This document shows positions 44,348 to 55,989 of a stretch of DNA of 64,000 bases, piece by piece. A program made the translations under genes and the position numbers. This stretch comes from Gambelia wislizenii (Eukaryota; Chordata; Lepidosauria; Squamata; Crotaphytidae), in contig JAUMIR010000003.1 in NCBI GenBank assembly GCA_030847615.1, positions 334,557,756-334,621,755 of the forward strand, given 5' to 3'. The notes under the pieces were generated by a model. The model was not told the origin of the DNA, did not search any database, and worked only from the letters and a program-made list of their open reading frames with translations. How positions within the stretch are numbered: position 1 is the first letter of the stretch; every line of letters starts with the position of its first letter.

Positions 44348-44786
44348 TGTCAGGGGATGACAAGACATTCAATCCCTGGCAGAAGCCAAAAAACTGTCTC
44401 AGCAGACTTGGTAACAACCCTTTCCCAAGAATACTCACACACAGAGTGTTTGGCGTCCAAAACAGGAGGTGCTTTAATCTTCAAAGTAGTTTCAGCTGTT
44501 CACAGGATCATAGAAAGAGAATGAACACTGATCTGGCTCTCTTATATACATCTCAGCACAGCATTGGCTTACCCAAGCACATGGTTACATTGCATCAAAT
44601 TTCCATACTATATGGCTTTGTACTCTAGTAACCCTTCTTCTGATGTAACCCTTCTCATGCAGCTGAGGCATGATTAGGCATGACTGGCAGTTCATGGAGT
44701 CATGGAGTCAGTCATCATGACTCAGCATGATTTCTGCTGTTGTTTGGCCATTTTACAACGTAGGGTTCAGTAACCAATTCCTGACA
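44348..44786 (-). mobile_element. solo LTR with 5-bp target duplication
   Basis: 439 bp starting TGTCAGGGG and ending TTCCTGACA, flanked by AGTCT on both sides (44343-44347 and 44787-44791). The minus strand has a TATA box GTATATAAGAG and downstream ATTAAA, so it reads leftward. No internal region remains, consistent with LTR-LTR recombination. It differs from both copia LTRs and could be gypsy or ERV type. Confidence 0.88.
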
Positions 44787-44872
44787 AGTCTTGCACACTG
44801 TCATGCACATTTTTATACGCACAAAAATTTGTATGCCTTTTTCCTAATATATGCATTTTGCAAGCAGTTTTA

Positions 44873-45095
44873 GGAGATTTTCACACTACGCTGTTAAAGT
44901 GTTATTATTCCACTTTATTTGCTGTGGCTGCCTCCTGTGGAATCCTGGGATTTGCAGTTTAGGGAGGGATATTTACAACTCTCAGCCAGAGAGCTCTTAG
45001 GCCTCACTAAACTACAAACCCCAGAATCCACAGGAGGAAGCCTGAGCAGTTAAAGTGGAATAGTAACACTATAACAGTGTAGTGTGAAAATCTCC
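44873..45095. mobile_element. MITE family E copy 3, best preserved
   Basis: 223 bp with mirrored ends GGAGATTTTCACACTACGCT and AGTGTAGTGTGAAAATCTCC. The arms continue through GCTGTGGCTGCCTCCTGTGG. Flanks TTA and CTA allow an imperfect 3-bp duplication. Confidence 0.9.
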
Positions 45096-45192
45096 CTAAT
45101 ATATCCCTTCTGACCTAACAGATTTGTACACAATTCTCCCTAGTGTGTAGTAATTTTCTATGCATTTTTCATTGGAAATCCAAAAGCTTGAC

Positions 45193-45382
45193 AAGTGTAA
45201 ATGTATGTACCTTCAAGTGTCCATGAATTTCATAGAGTTTTCTTAGGCAAGGAATATTCAGAGGTGGTTTTGCCAGTTCCTTCCTCTGAAATATAGGCCA
45301 CAGCACCTGGTATTCACTGGCAATCTCCCATTCAAGTACTTACCAGAGTTGGCTCTGCTTACCTTCCAAGATCAGACTGAAG
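45193..45382 (-). mobile_element. 5S rRNA-derived SINE
   Basis: Reading the minus strand, the head resembles 5S rRNA (GGAAGGTAAGCAGAGCC near box A, TTGAATGGGAGATTGCC near box C, GGTGCTGTGGCC at its end). It is followed by a body with CAGAGGAAGGAACTGGC and the tail ACTTGAAGGTACATAC. Confidence 0.8.
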
Positions 45383-45738
45383 AAAAATGTGTTCCAATTG
45401 GCATATAAGTTTGGAATTTAGGAATTAGGTCCACTTACATTAAAGTGAGAATCATCTCTACTGGGTTTCACACCAACATATCCTGTTAAAAACAACAACA
45501 AGGAGCGAGCAACAGAAAAAGAAGACCTCTTTCTGCCTGAAACTTTCAAGAGCTCTGGCCAATCAAAGCTGACAATAAAATAGACAATACTGGGCTACAT
45601 TGAGAAATAGTCTGATAAGGTATAAGGCAGTTTCCTCTGGGAGTGAATCAATGAGAACAACTGGTGTTGGTGTCTTTCAACTTTTGCTTAGTTGAAAATG
45701 AACTGAGTTGCTGACACAGAAAAGATAGTTTTAAAGTA

Positions 45739-45968
45739 TGAGTTGGTCCTCCATATCCCTGGTTTTGCAACCACGGATTCAACCAACCACAGCTCAAAAT
45801 ATTCAGAATTTTTTCCCCAAAAAGCAAACTCTTTTTTATATGTTATATATAATGGACACCATTTTACTACACCATTTTATATAATGGGACTTGAGCATCC
45901 ATAGATTTAGGTATCCACAGGAAGGAGGGGGCTAAAACCAAACTCCAGCAGATACTGTGGGTCCACTG
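45739..45968. mobile_element. pogo/Tigger-like element, MER2-like, second copy
   Basis: 230 bp between TA dinucleotides (45737-45738 and 45969-45970), ends TGAGTTGGTCC and GGGTCCACTG. The interior CCACGGATTCAACCAACCAC is MER2-like from memory. Confidence 0.8.
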
Positions 45969-45970
45969 TA

Positions 45971-46570
45971 TTGTTAGTATGCACAATGACAATCAGAAGA
46001 CTGATCTCCTGATTAGTTAGACAAACAGTCTGAGGCTGAACTTGAGCTAATTTGGAATGAGAGAAGAGGCTTGTTCTAATCCTTATCTATTAGGGAGCTC
46101 AATTTCTCCAAGCCCATTTGCAGTGCTACCTAGCCTCAGAGAGCCAGGTATGAAGAAAACAGACTTTGCTTCATGTGCCTGAATTTCTTCATTTAGGAAG
46201 CTGGGCTAGGAACCGCAGAGGTGGTTTCCTGAGCTCTCCAGTTGCTGTATGACAGAGCATTGTGTATGCCCCACAGTTTACTCCTGGCTTTCTAAACTAG
46301 ACTGCTGCCTCAATTGTGATGGAGGATGCAATGCTATGTGAAGTGCTGAGGTAAGACTGAAGTACCAGACCAGTCATATTCTGTACAAGGTTTGAGGAGG
46401 GCCACAACCCTGTGGTAAAATGCCTTCAGCTAGCCCCACTGGGAAGAAGCCATAGCTCAGGAATAGAGCACATACTGTATATGCAGAAGCTACCAGGTTC
46501 AGTGCCTAGCATCTCCAATTAAAGAGTCAGCTACAAGGTCTGGTCATAAGAAAGGAAGACCCTGGAAAAC
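45971..46570. other. unclassified sequence
   Basis: No gene seen. Confidence 0.4.
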
Positions 46571-46573
46571 CAG

Positions 46574-47152
46574 GCAGCCCATCTATATGAGGCAAACAAA
46601 CAAATAAACAGAGTGCCTCTCAATAATGGCATTTCGTAGCAGCAGCGTCTTGTCTTAATGGTGTTTTTGCCCCCATAAGCCCTCATAAGCTTCACGTGTG
46701 AGATGGCGGCCATGAGTGATTTACTTGCATTTGTACCTACCTCAATTTGCCACCATTGAACCTTTTAAAAAAAGATGTCTAAGGTGCGCTAGAATGATTT
46801 TTCAATTTAACAGGAAAGAAAAAAACACTCCATTTTATTGCCTTAGTAATTGCTTGGGTGCTTGCCCTGTTAGCAAGCCCTGCTTCTGTGCTTGCCTGGC
46901 CAATCAGCTTTGTGCTTTCTGTCCTATGGGAAAGCAATTCATATCAAATTGCTTGCCGCAACTAGCAGGAATATACACACCCTTACTGTTTTTTAAAAGA
47001 ACCATGGGAAAAGCTGCAAAGGCGTTTCCTACAGTGTTTTTGCCATTTTGCCCCCCCCTTCCAAATACAGTGGGTTGATGTGGGATCCTATTTAGACAGG
47101 TTGTCTTCCTGGAGAATTCCATAAAGATTATTTTCACTGCTTAGACAAGCCC
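46574..47152. mobile_element. MITE family D copy 3
   Basis: 579 bp with ends GCAGCCCATCTATATGAGG and GCTTAGACAAGCCC, flanked by CAG (46571-46573 and 47153-47155). Shares CCAATCAGCTTTGTGCTTTC with the copy at 14443. Non-coding. Confidence 0.82.
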
Positions 47153-47286
47153 CAGCATTAGCCAGAAGCGATAATATAACCTAGATAAACCAATAGTCTT
47201 CCTCAATATACTTCTTTACACAGTGCATAAGTTAAACTATAGAATTAGTTTACTACAACAATGGGCACCAATTTAGATGACTTAAG

Positions 47287-47569
47287 GCAGGGGTGGGAAA
47301 AGTGAAGCCCTGGATCTGCATGTGGACCCCCAGCCCCCTTTGCAGACCTCAACACCTAGGATACCCCAGTCATAAAAATGAGCAAATTTGCCCTAAAAAT
47401 GGCCCCAAATGGTACAAAACTGTCCCCAGCCATGGTGGTTTTGCTTATTTTGTCCTCAACAACCCACTCAAACAGCAATAATGGGCCCAAACTGGACGTG
47501 GTATCATGTTACCTTCAATTCACTGAAAATGTGCCTATGTGGCCTGCTGTGAGGGGGGAACAAAATGTA
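47287..47569. mobile_element. possible hAT fragment
   Basis: CAGGGGTGGGAAAAGTGAAG resembles a hAT terminus, followed by sequence rich in CCCC. No opposite end identified. Confidence 0.35.
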
Positions 47570-47860
47570 TTTATTCATTTATTTGATTTATAGCCTGCTC
47601 CTCTGCAAGTGAGACTCAAAGTGGCTTATAATATAAATTAAAACAGAACATCTAAAACAATATGGAGTACAAAAGTTTTTAAAGCATTTAACTGTTAAAA
47701 CCAATTAAAACACTACTTTCAAGACATTAACATTAAAAGAATTAAAACACTTAAAATACACATGACATACTAGACACATCATACGTAATTGTCCCTTGCC
47801 CCTGGCACAGTGGCCCACCCTTGATTGATTAAAAGGTAATCATGTATCAGAAATACCATG
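47570..47860 (-). mobile_element. L2-type LINE 3' end fragment
   Basis: Minus strand 3' UTR: ATTTGATTTATAGCCTGCTC and CAAAGTGGCTTATAATATA on the plus strand are the complement of the L2 end, then an A-rich stretch. Confidence 0.65.
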
Positions 47861-48450
47861 AAAGCAAGTCTCTGGAGGAATAGTAGCAAGAGGCAGCTAC
47901 CGGCCCCATGGTTTGTTTGTGGGCTTCCCATAGGCAGCTGACTGGCCTCTGTGAGAAAGAGGATGCTAGGTTGAGTAGGGCTGCTCTTATGCTGAATTCA
48001 GTCATTTAGATGCTAGGTTAGAAACAAAGCTGAGAGCACAAGTGCTATATATTTAAAGAGCTGTAAAAGAGGTAATTAATAGCAGGATTCAATAAGAGAT
48101 GAATGTGCATTATTTTCACTTTACTCAACTCCTTCATTTCATTCTTGGTTTTTCCATTCCAAAAACCACATTTACTTGGAAGCCAGCCCTATTGATTTCA
48201 GTGGAGCGTATTTCCTGGCAAGCTTGCTTAGGGTCACTGCCTCCATCTATTTGAACAATACAGTGTTTATTAATAGCTTCATTCTGTTCTCTCTTTGTGC
48301 AAAAAAAAAAAAGGGGGGGGACTGGTGCAGACCACCTGTTCTAAAATTAAATGCACACAGATACTTTCCCTCTAGAGTCTCTGTCAGCAAGCATTAAGGA
48401 ACCAAATGAGTATAGACATAATGGCCTGATTCTCACTAAAATTAATCCAT
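47861..48450. other. unclassified sequence
   Basis: No gene seen. An A run followed by a G run at 48301-48319. Confidence 0.4.
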
Positions 48451-48453
48451 GTT

Positions 48454-50232
48454 TTGTTGTTGTTGTTGCTGCTGCTGCTGTATGCCTTCAAGTCATTACC
48501 AACTTATGGCAACCCTAATGTGAACCTATCACAGGACTTTCTTAGAATCACAGAAACACAGAGTTGGAAGAGACCACGAGGGCCATCCATTCCAAACCCC
48601 TGCCATGCAGGAATAAACAATCAAAGCATTCCCGACAGATGGGCATCCAGCCTCTGCTTAAAAACCTCCAAAGAAGGAGACTCCACCACACTCTGATACA
48701 GTGCATTCCACTGCCAAACAGCTCTTACTGTCAGGAATTTCTTCCTAATGTTTAGATAGAATCTCTTTTCCTGTAGTTTGAACCACATTGCTCCATGTCC
48801 TAGTCTGTGGAGCAGCAGAAAACAAGATTGCTCCATCCTCTGTATGACATCTCTTCAAATATTTAAACATGGCTATCATGCCCCCTCTTAACCTTGTCTT
48901 CCCTAGGCTAAACATACCCTGCTCCCTAAGCCAGTCCTCATAGGGCATGGCTTCTAGACCTTTCACCATTTTGGTCACCCTCCTCTGGACATGTTCCAGC
49001 TTGTCCATAGCCTTCTGGAATTGTGGTGCCCAGAACTGGACACAGTATTCCAGGTGAGGTCTGACTAAAACAGAATAGAGTGCCAATATAGCTTCCCTTG
49101 ATCTATACACTATACTCCTATTGATTCAGCCTAGAATCACATTGGCTTTTTTAGCTGCCATGTCACACTGCTGACTCATGTTCAGTTTGTGGTCTAAGAC
49201 TCCTAGATCCCTTTCACATGTACTGCTATCAAGCCAGGTGTCACCCATCCTATATCTGTGCATTTCATTTTTACTGCCCAAGTGTAGTATGCTACATTTT
49301 TCCCTGTTGAAATACATTTTGATAGTTTGGGTCTAGTTTTCTAATCTGTTAAGGTCATTTTGAATTATGATCCTCTCCTCTGGGGTATTAGCTACCCCTC
49401 CTAATTTGGTGTCATCTGCAAACTTGATAAGCATGCCCTCTATTCCCTCATCCAAGTCATTGATAAAGATGTTAAATAGCACTGAGCCCAGGATAGAACC
49501 CTGTGGCACCCCACTGGTCACTTCTCTCCAGGAAGTAGAGGAGCAATTGGTGACTACGCTTTGGATTTTGTCCATCAACCAATTACATCTAAATCAATTA
49601 CAACCAATTACAAATCCACCTAACAGTTGCATTGTCTAGTCTGCACATTACTTTTTTGCAAGAATATCATGGGGGACTTTGTCAAAGGCCTTACTGAAAT
49701 CAAGATACACTACATCCACTGCGTTCCCTTCATCTACCAAGTATGTAACTCTATCAAAAAAGAGATAAGATTAGTCTAGCATGACTAGTTTTTCAAAAAC
49801 ACATGTTGACTTTTAGTGATTACGACATTCCTTTCTAAATGGTTACAGACTGCTTGTTTAATGATCTGCTCTAGAAACTTTCCTAGTATTGATGTCATGC
49901 TGACTGGGCAATAATTATTTGGGACTTCTTTTTTTTTTTCCCTTTTAAAGATGGGGAGAAAATTTACCCTCCTCCAGTCTGCTGGTTCCTCTCCTGTTCT
50001 CCAGGATTTCTCAAAGATTATTGCCAGTGGTTTTGAGATTACTTCTGCCAGTTCTTTTCGTACCCTTGGATGTAGTGTTTGGAAAGATTTGTTCAGAAGG
50101 GGGTTGGCTTTGCCTTCCTCAGAGGCTGAAAGAGTGTGACTGGCCCAAGCTCACCCAATGGGTTTCTATAGCTAAGTGGGTATTCAAACCCCAGTCTCCA
50201 GAGTTTAAGCCACTGCACCACACTGGTTCTCT
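48454..50232 (-). mobile_element. tRNA-derived CORE/MIR-like SINE, split by CR1
   Basis: The tail side 48454-48541 (GTATGCCTTCAAGTCATTAC, AACCTATCACAGG) and the head side 50089-50232 (AAAGATTTGTTCAGAAGGGG, AAGCCACTGCACCACACTGG) join to one SINE when the CR1 between them is removed. Confidence 0.85.
48543..50085 (-). pseudogene. CR1 LINE with RT remnant, nested in a SINE
   Basis: The longest CR1 in the window. Minus-strand frames include 49578-49333 with RT motifs [16 protein letters not shown] and FADDTKLGG, 49317-49126 with LGSKNEMHRYRMGDTW, and 49110-48745 with [18 protein letters not shown]. The 3' end (CAGAGTTGGAAGAGACC complement) lies at 48543. Frameshifts and stops separate the frames, so it is dead and 5'-truncated. 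Confidence 0.92.
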
Positions 50233-50700
50233 TGAGACCAGAGTTAATGGTTTGTGTTTCCCCCTGATCTGGGTAGTAGTACCTAATAGCTGCCCTTATG
50301 GGAGTAGTGATTCTATTCTGAATTCAAGTCTGAATTATATTAAGGATGAAGTTCTACACCATGAGTAGTTCCTGTAAAGTTCAGACTAAAACCAGGAGTG
50401 GGATCTCCCAATATCAGAGCCACCCACTGCCATTGGATCAGATAAAGATAGCACAGCATTGTAGTTGCACTGGTAGGTGTTGGACTCCTGCTGAAATACC
50501 ACATTTACAGTAGTGCTCCTGGAAGAGAGGCTGTGTTACCCTCTATGCTCGGGGGTCATGAAGACCCTTAAAATATCAACATTATTTTGGGGAATTAATG
50601 TACTCAGCTTGGCTATGGGAAGAGGGGGGCAACAGCTATTGGATCGTTTGACCTTTGTAATACTGATAATCGGGAGGGATGGTTCTTGAACATGGCTTGC
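50233..50700. other. unclassified sequence
   Basis: No gene or repeat recognised. Confidence 0.4.
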
Positions 50701-50704
50701 TTAC

Positions 50705-50990
50705 TAGGGACATTTTCAGACAATCCTTGCCGTGCAAGGATCGCCTGGGAGAGGTTCGTCGCAGCAGCGCGGTAGAGGGCCGATTTCAGACAACGCTGTG
50801 CCTGCTGCGAGATCGTCTGTCCCTCTTGCACTTAGGCTTGGAGCCTGCTGCTCCATATTCGGCAAAATTTTATTCATGGAGGTTCTCGCAGCAGGCACGG
50901 CATCGTCCGAAATTGACCCTCTGCCGCGCTGCTGCAACAAACCTCTCCCAGGCGATCCTTGCACAGCAAGGATCGTCTGAGAATGTCCTC
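50705..50990. mobile_element. palindromic MITE P2
   Basis: Ends AGGGACATTTTCAGACAATC and GATCGTCTGAGAATGTCCTC. The arms run inward through GGTAGAGGGCC / GACCCTCTGCCGC and GTGCCTGCTGCGAGA / TCTCGCAGCAGGCAC. G+C-rich compared with its surroundings. No exact target duplication. Confidence 0.85.
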
Positions 50991-51174
50991 AACACTTCCT
51001 TTTACAATACTTCAAAGCGCAGCTGTGCCTCTCAAAAGCACCCCCACAGGATTCTCTAGGCAAAGTTGTTCCTCTATAAACACTCCTGCAAACATGGGCA
51101 AAGCAGAGATATGTTATTCCTTACAAACATCTCCCACTAATGAAGTGATGCCTTTTTCATTGCATCAGCATTGA

Positions 51175-51291
51175 GGGAGGATGGAGCAAGCATGCCAGGA
51201 GGATGACACATGCAGTATCAGGACCCGTTCCTGGTACAGTGACATTCTCACAAGCTCCTTTGGGGCTTTTTTCAAGCATCTGATAATCTCC
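51175..51291. mobile_element. right half of a family G MITE
   Basis: GAGGATGACAC...GGTACAGTGACATTC...GGGGCTTTTTTCAAG ends CATCTGATAATCTCC, matching the right half of 59175-59479. Left half missing. Confidence 0.65.
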
Positions 51292-52090
51292 TTAGCTACA
51301 AGGTGTGGGCTCACTAAATAGTGGAGAGGGATGCCATATGTTTCAGGTGCTAGCTTGTGCTCTTCCTTGCACTCCTGGATGAAAAACTTTGAGGTGGTTT
51401 TCTGAAAATTTACAAAATGAGTTGCTTTAGCTACCTTTGAGAAATGGAAAAGTAAAACAATACTTTTAAAGGTCTATCTATAATGGCAACTAACAACTGA
51501 GGGCTCTCAGAATGAGAAATATAACCAATTATTTTGTAAATGTAACTTTCCAAGCCTGGAATGCCAAAGGTTCCTCACCCCTGTATCTGAGACTGGTTCA
51601 CGTAAACACAATCCTACCTAATTTTAACTGATTATCAATCCTGACTCAATTTAAAGTGCTGGCTTGAAGCCCTTAGTAGCCTGGATGTTTCACACACACA
51701 CCAATAGCTTCTTGTCACACAAGGAGCAAGCCTTACCAACAACAAATAGATGAAGCCCAGCAGCTATCCAGCCAGTTAGGTCCCTCCTCTGTTGTGCAAG
51801 ACAGCTCAAAGTCAGAATAGGGTAATAAACAGCCACTTATTCTTGGAGAGATATGGAGGCAAAAGTGGCTAACACAAATTCTTCCCTTCAGATACTGTGT
51901 GGGGGGCCAATCAGGGCCTGCTCAGGTGGTGCATAGGTAAGAATGCCTTGACTGATGACAAGTGGGAAGCACAGTGGGACTGGGAACCTTATATGCAAGG
52001 CAGTCCCTTTGACCATCAATGGAAACAACTTCATTTCTGGGTCTTTGTGTCTCTCTGTAATCTCTGTCCGCTGTTTATGAGCCAGGTTGC
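51292..52090. other. unclassified sequence
   Basis: No gene. AGGTTCCTCACCCCTG near 51569-51584 resembles a hAT end without a partner. Confidence 0.4.
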
Positions 52091-52094
52091 TTTG

Positions 52095-52615
52095 CTTTAT
52101 TTTTTAAAATTTATTTAATTTATATGTCACTTTTCTCCCATAATGGGACCCAGGGCAGCTCACAAAAATATAAAATACATCATATTGTTAAAAACAATTA
52201 AAATCATCACAATTTAAAATTATATAAAACATATAAGTTAAACAATAAAAACAAAAACACACCTCAATAAAAAGCTTCCGTGAGCACAGCTATATATTAA
52301 AAGTCACTTGAAAAAAATGTCTTTACCTGCTGGTGAAAGGAAAACAGGGAGGGGGCCAGCCTAGCCTCCCACAGAAGAAAGTTCTAGAAGGTGGGAGCTG
52401 CCACTGAGAAGGCTGTCTCTCATGCCCTCACCAAGTGAGTTTACAATGGTGGTGGGACCGAGAGAAAGCCTTTCCCTGATGATCTTCAAGTTCTGGCAGG
52501 TTCACATCAGGAGATACAGTCTTTCAAACACTTTGGACTCAAGCCATATAGGACTTTATAGGTCATGACCAGCACTTTGAATTGTGCCTGGAAACAAACC
52601 ATAGCTCTGGTTTGA
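52095..52615 (-). pseudogene. L2-type LINE 3' end with degraded ORF tail
   Basis: Minus strand: a degraded frame reading QFKVLVMTYKVLYGLSPK, then the 3' UTR ending AGCTGCCCTGGGTCCC and an A/T-rich tail. The block GGCTTTCTCTCGGTCCCACC is characteristic of this group. Stops throughout. Confidence 0.75.
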
Positions 52616-52725
52616 TGCAGAACTCCTTGGATCTTTTGGCTCTTGACCTTGGACTGTTCTTTCTCTCTCACATAGACTTTGTCACTTCCTCTTATAGCAC
52701 TCCTGACCTCCTGATAACTGATTCA

Positions 52726-53360
52726 CGGCCCGTCTATATGAGGGCAAAAAATGTGAATTGATGGATACTCATGCAAATTTAAAGCAGGAGCACCTTGTCC
52801 TAATGCTGTTTGGCAAAATCGCAGGCATGCGAGACTACTCGTTTTTGCTGTCCCAATGGGCATGACTGCAATTCAAGATAGCAGTCACAACTTGCATTTT
52901 TATTTTCACCATTTTCTGCTGCCAAACAATTTTTTTTAAAAGCATATTGAAGGTGCGAAAGTGTGATAGTACAATATTCCACATAAATAAATTTTTAAAA
53001 GATAAGAAAAGGGCTGTTTTGTTGCATGATCGCTCTCTTGCTAAAGCGATAATCCAACATGGCAGTTCCAGGATGCTTGCCTTCTAAGCAAGCCCCACCA
53101 CCTGCTCCCATCTGGCTAATCAGCTTTCTACTTCTGCTTTTCTGGAATATGCGAATAAATGTGATCACCTGTCCTAATGATCGCTAATGCACATTCTCCA
53201 TGGAGTTTTTAAAAAACATTGGGGAAAGCTCCAAGGGCTGTTCCCCTGGGGTTTATGGTAGATTTGGACCCCGTCCTTCTGCATATGGCAGAATTATGCA
53301 GGATCCCATTAAGACAGGTAGGATTCTAAGAGGATTATTTTCACCATTTAGACAGTTTCC
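52726..53360. mobile_element. MITE family D copy 4
   Basis: Ends CGGCCCGTCTATATGAGGG and CACCATTTAGACAGTTTCC. The inner block AGCCCCACCACCTGCTCC / CTAATCAGCTTTCTACTTC is shared with family D. Flanks TCA and TAA, imperfect. Confidence 0.72.
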
Positions 53361-53369
53361 TAAGAGGTC

Positions 53370-53805
53370 TGCTTACTCACCCCTCACTCTGACCAGCTGG
53401 GCCCTGAACTGGCAAAAACAGGTTACAGCAGGACAATAGGAACATAATATCTCTCTCCCATAAGAATATGCTTTAATGTTAAGGACACCATCCAAATTCT
53501 TTCTCTGTGAACAAGTAGCAGCTGGTGGCTCCCAACTTGGAGGCAGAATTCAGAACATTGGATAGCTGCTTTAAAGTTTGGGCTAAAACCAGCCTCCACT
53601 GTTTGTGTCCTTCTAGAACCAGAGATAGGACAGGTGGCCATGAGATGAAGGCTGGTGGCAAGATTGTGGAATGTGCTGTTTGGGGAGATCTGCCAGACTT
53701 CTCTTCTACTGTTGTTTACATGTGCAGTGAAGGCCTTTCTTGATCCAGAAGACTGAGAACAAAGGAACAACACACCTAGGCTTGCAGGCCTGACCTTCAG
53801 GATAT
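53370..53805. other. unclassified sequence
   Basis: No gene recognised. Confidence 0.4.
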
Positions 53806-53807
53806 AA

Positions 53808-54675
53808 AGTAATAATAATAATAATAATAAAATTTATTTATACCCTGCCCCTCTGTAAAACAATCGGGGCGGCTTACAAAAATTAAAATACAATACAGAT
53901 AAAATCCCCAAACACACACCCCTCCCCCATAAAAAATATTAAACAATTATAAATTAAAACCAACTGATCTAAAATCACATTAAAAACAATAAATACAATA
54001 AATGGCCAGCGGACTAAAAGAAGCCAGGATCCCCTGAGGCCAGGATCTAATTAGGAAAGGACTGCCGAAAGAGATCCGTCTTTAGTGCTTTTTTAAAGCC
54101 ACTCAGGCTTATTATCTGATGGATCTCGTTCAGCAGGTCATTCCACAATTTGGGGGCGATTACCGAAAAGGCCCTCTGGGAGGTTGCAGACAGCCTAGAT
54201 TTTTGTGGCTGAAGCAAATCCCTCCCAGAGGACCGGAGTGCGCGGGGAGGATTGTATGGGAGGAGGCGGTTCCAGAGATAAGTTGGACCCAAGCCATTTA
54301 GGGCTTTAAAGGTAATAACCAACACCTTATACTGGGCCCGGAAACTGATAGGCAGCCAGTGGAGAGATCTTAACACTGGAGTTATATGGTCTCTCCGAGA
54401 TGTTCCCGAGACCACTCTGGCTGCCATATTTTGTACCAACTGAAGTTTCCGGACCAAGCATGAGGGCAGCCCCATGTAGAGCGCATTGCAGAAATCTAGA
54501 CGAGAGGTTACCAGCTTGTGCACCACAGTCTCGAGGTCCTTTACTTCCAGGAAATGGCGCAGCTGGCGTATCAGCCGAAGCTGATAACAGGCGCTCCTGA
54601 CTGTCGCATTCACCTGACAAGTCATCTGAAGCGATGAATCAAGGAGCACCCCAAGACTGCGAACACAGTCCTTAA
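53808..54675 (-). pseudogene. L2-type LINE, ORF2 C-terminal 200 codons and 3' end
   Basis: The frame 54649-54047 reads TSRLDFCNALYMGLPSCLV, RRDHITPVLRSLHWLPISF and QRAFSVIAPKLWNDLLNEI, the C-terminus of L2-clade reverse transcriptase proteins. The 3' UTR continues to an (ATT)n tail at 53811-53830 on the plus strand as (AAT)n. The open 200-codon stretch is well preserved, suggesting a fairly young copy, though it is 5'-truncated. Confidence 0.9.
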
Positions 54676-54691
54676 TGGAGAGTGTTAAGTA

Positions 54692-54985
54692 GAAGGTGTG
54701 TGTGTGTGTCTATGTGCCTTCAAGTTGCCTGTTGACATATGGTAACCTCATAAATATCATAAAGTTGTTGTTGTTATTGGATTTATATCTTGCCTTTCTC
54801 CCAAGATAGGGTTTTCTTAGGCAAGGACTACTTAGAGGTGGTTTTGCCAGTTCCTTCCTCTGAGATGTAGCCTACAGCACCCAGTATTTGTTGGCAGTCT
54901 CCCATCCAAGTACTAACAGGCTCACCATGCTTAGTTTCCAAGATCAGACAGGATCTGGTACCTTTAAGGTATTTAGGTAGAAGCT
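54692..54985 (-). mobile_element. 5S rRNA-derived SINE, with a short inserted segment
   Basis: On the minus strand the 5S-like head has box A-like AACTAAGCATGGTGAGCC, box C-like TTGGATGGGAGACTGCC and GGGTGCTGTAGGCTAC, then CAGAGGAAGGAACTGGC and an ACTTGAAGGCACATAG tail with (AC)n. About 40 bases resembling an L2 tail are inserted at 54763-54808. Confidence 0.85.
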
Positions 54986-54989
54986 TAAG

Positions 54990-55985
54990 CTCAAATATCC
55001 TCCTTGGCCCCTGCATTTTAGAAAATGTATGTAACACTATTCAAAATGTCAAAGGAATATTAGCTTCTATTTTGTCGCTTGTCAAATTCAGCATTGGGGT
55101 GGTAAGCCAAGAACACCTCATTGCACTTGGCTTGGCACAATACCGTGACTGGCATGGGAAAGTAATTGTGTAGAATGCATAAGCATAATATGTATTCCTT
55201 TCCCTTTGGCTGCTTTTCATTCCTATCTCACAGATATACTGCAGATCACTTGAAAAGTAAATGCTTCCTGGACGTCACTCAAATTATGAATGCCAAGCTC
55301 TGTAGAAGCAGCCAAATATTTTTTTAGAAAGAATGTATCAGAAGGAAGCCTAAGTACCTGGAACTGTTGCTGCTTACATTTATCTCTTGCTGCATTTGTT
55401 TTTCCTTTCCTTTACATCCTTCTATTTCCTTCTTCATTATGTAAATTTAGACTGGAAGTAGACTTGTTGGGACAGGAGGCTTATGAAAGCCTGGACCAAA
55501 GTAGATATAGCTAGCTGCTATATCTCCCCCCTCCCCTTTACTCTAGACACAGGAGTGCAACATAATTGTATGCATCTCTGCTTAGATGTAAGCCCCAAAG
55601 CAACAGCTTTCATGCTTGCAAAGCACAGTTTTGCAATACCATTCATATCTGCAAAAGCACAGCTCACTCCCATGCAGCAGGCTTTTATGCCTGTTAAGCA
55701 CAGTTTAACTCTATGCAGGGCCTTTAAAGATCACACATTGTTAGTATGCCCTATTATCCCCTCTCCATGGTATCTTATAATTGGAAATATTGGACAGTGT
55801 TCGGGGTTAGTTTGGCTGGGGCTAACCAAAAAGGTCAGGTAGCCATCACAATGACCTGGGATGTGTCTTAGAAATATTTTGGCAAACAAACCCATATTAG
55901 GATTGTGCAGAGGCCCCATAGTAAACATAGTTAAGGAGGTGCTAATCCTTTCTTGGGCACCTCAGCACTGAGTCAACCAACTAAA
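54990..55985. other. unclassified sequence
   Basis: No gene recognised. 55550-55730 has loose internal repeats around GCAAAGCACAGTTT and TTAAGCACAGTTTA. Confidence 0.4.
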
Positions 55986-55989
55986 CAAT

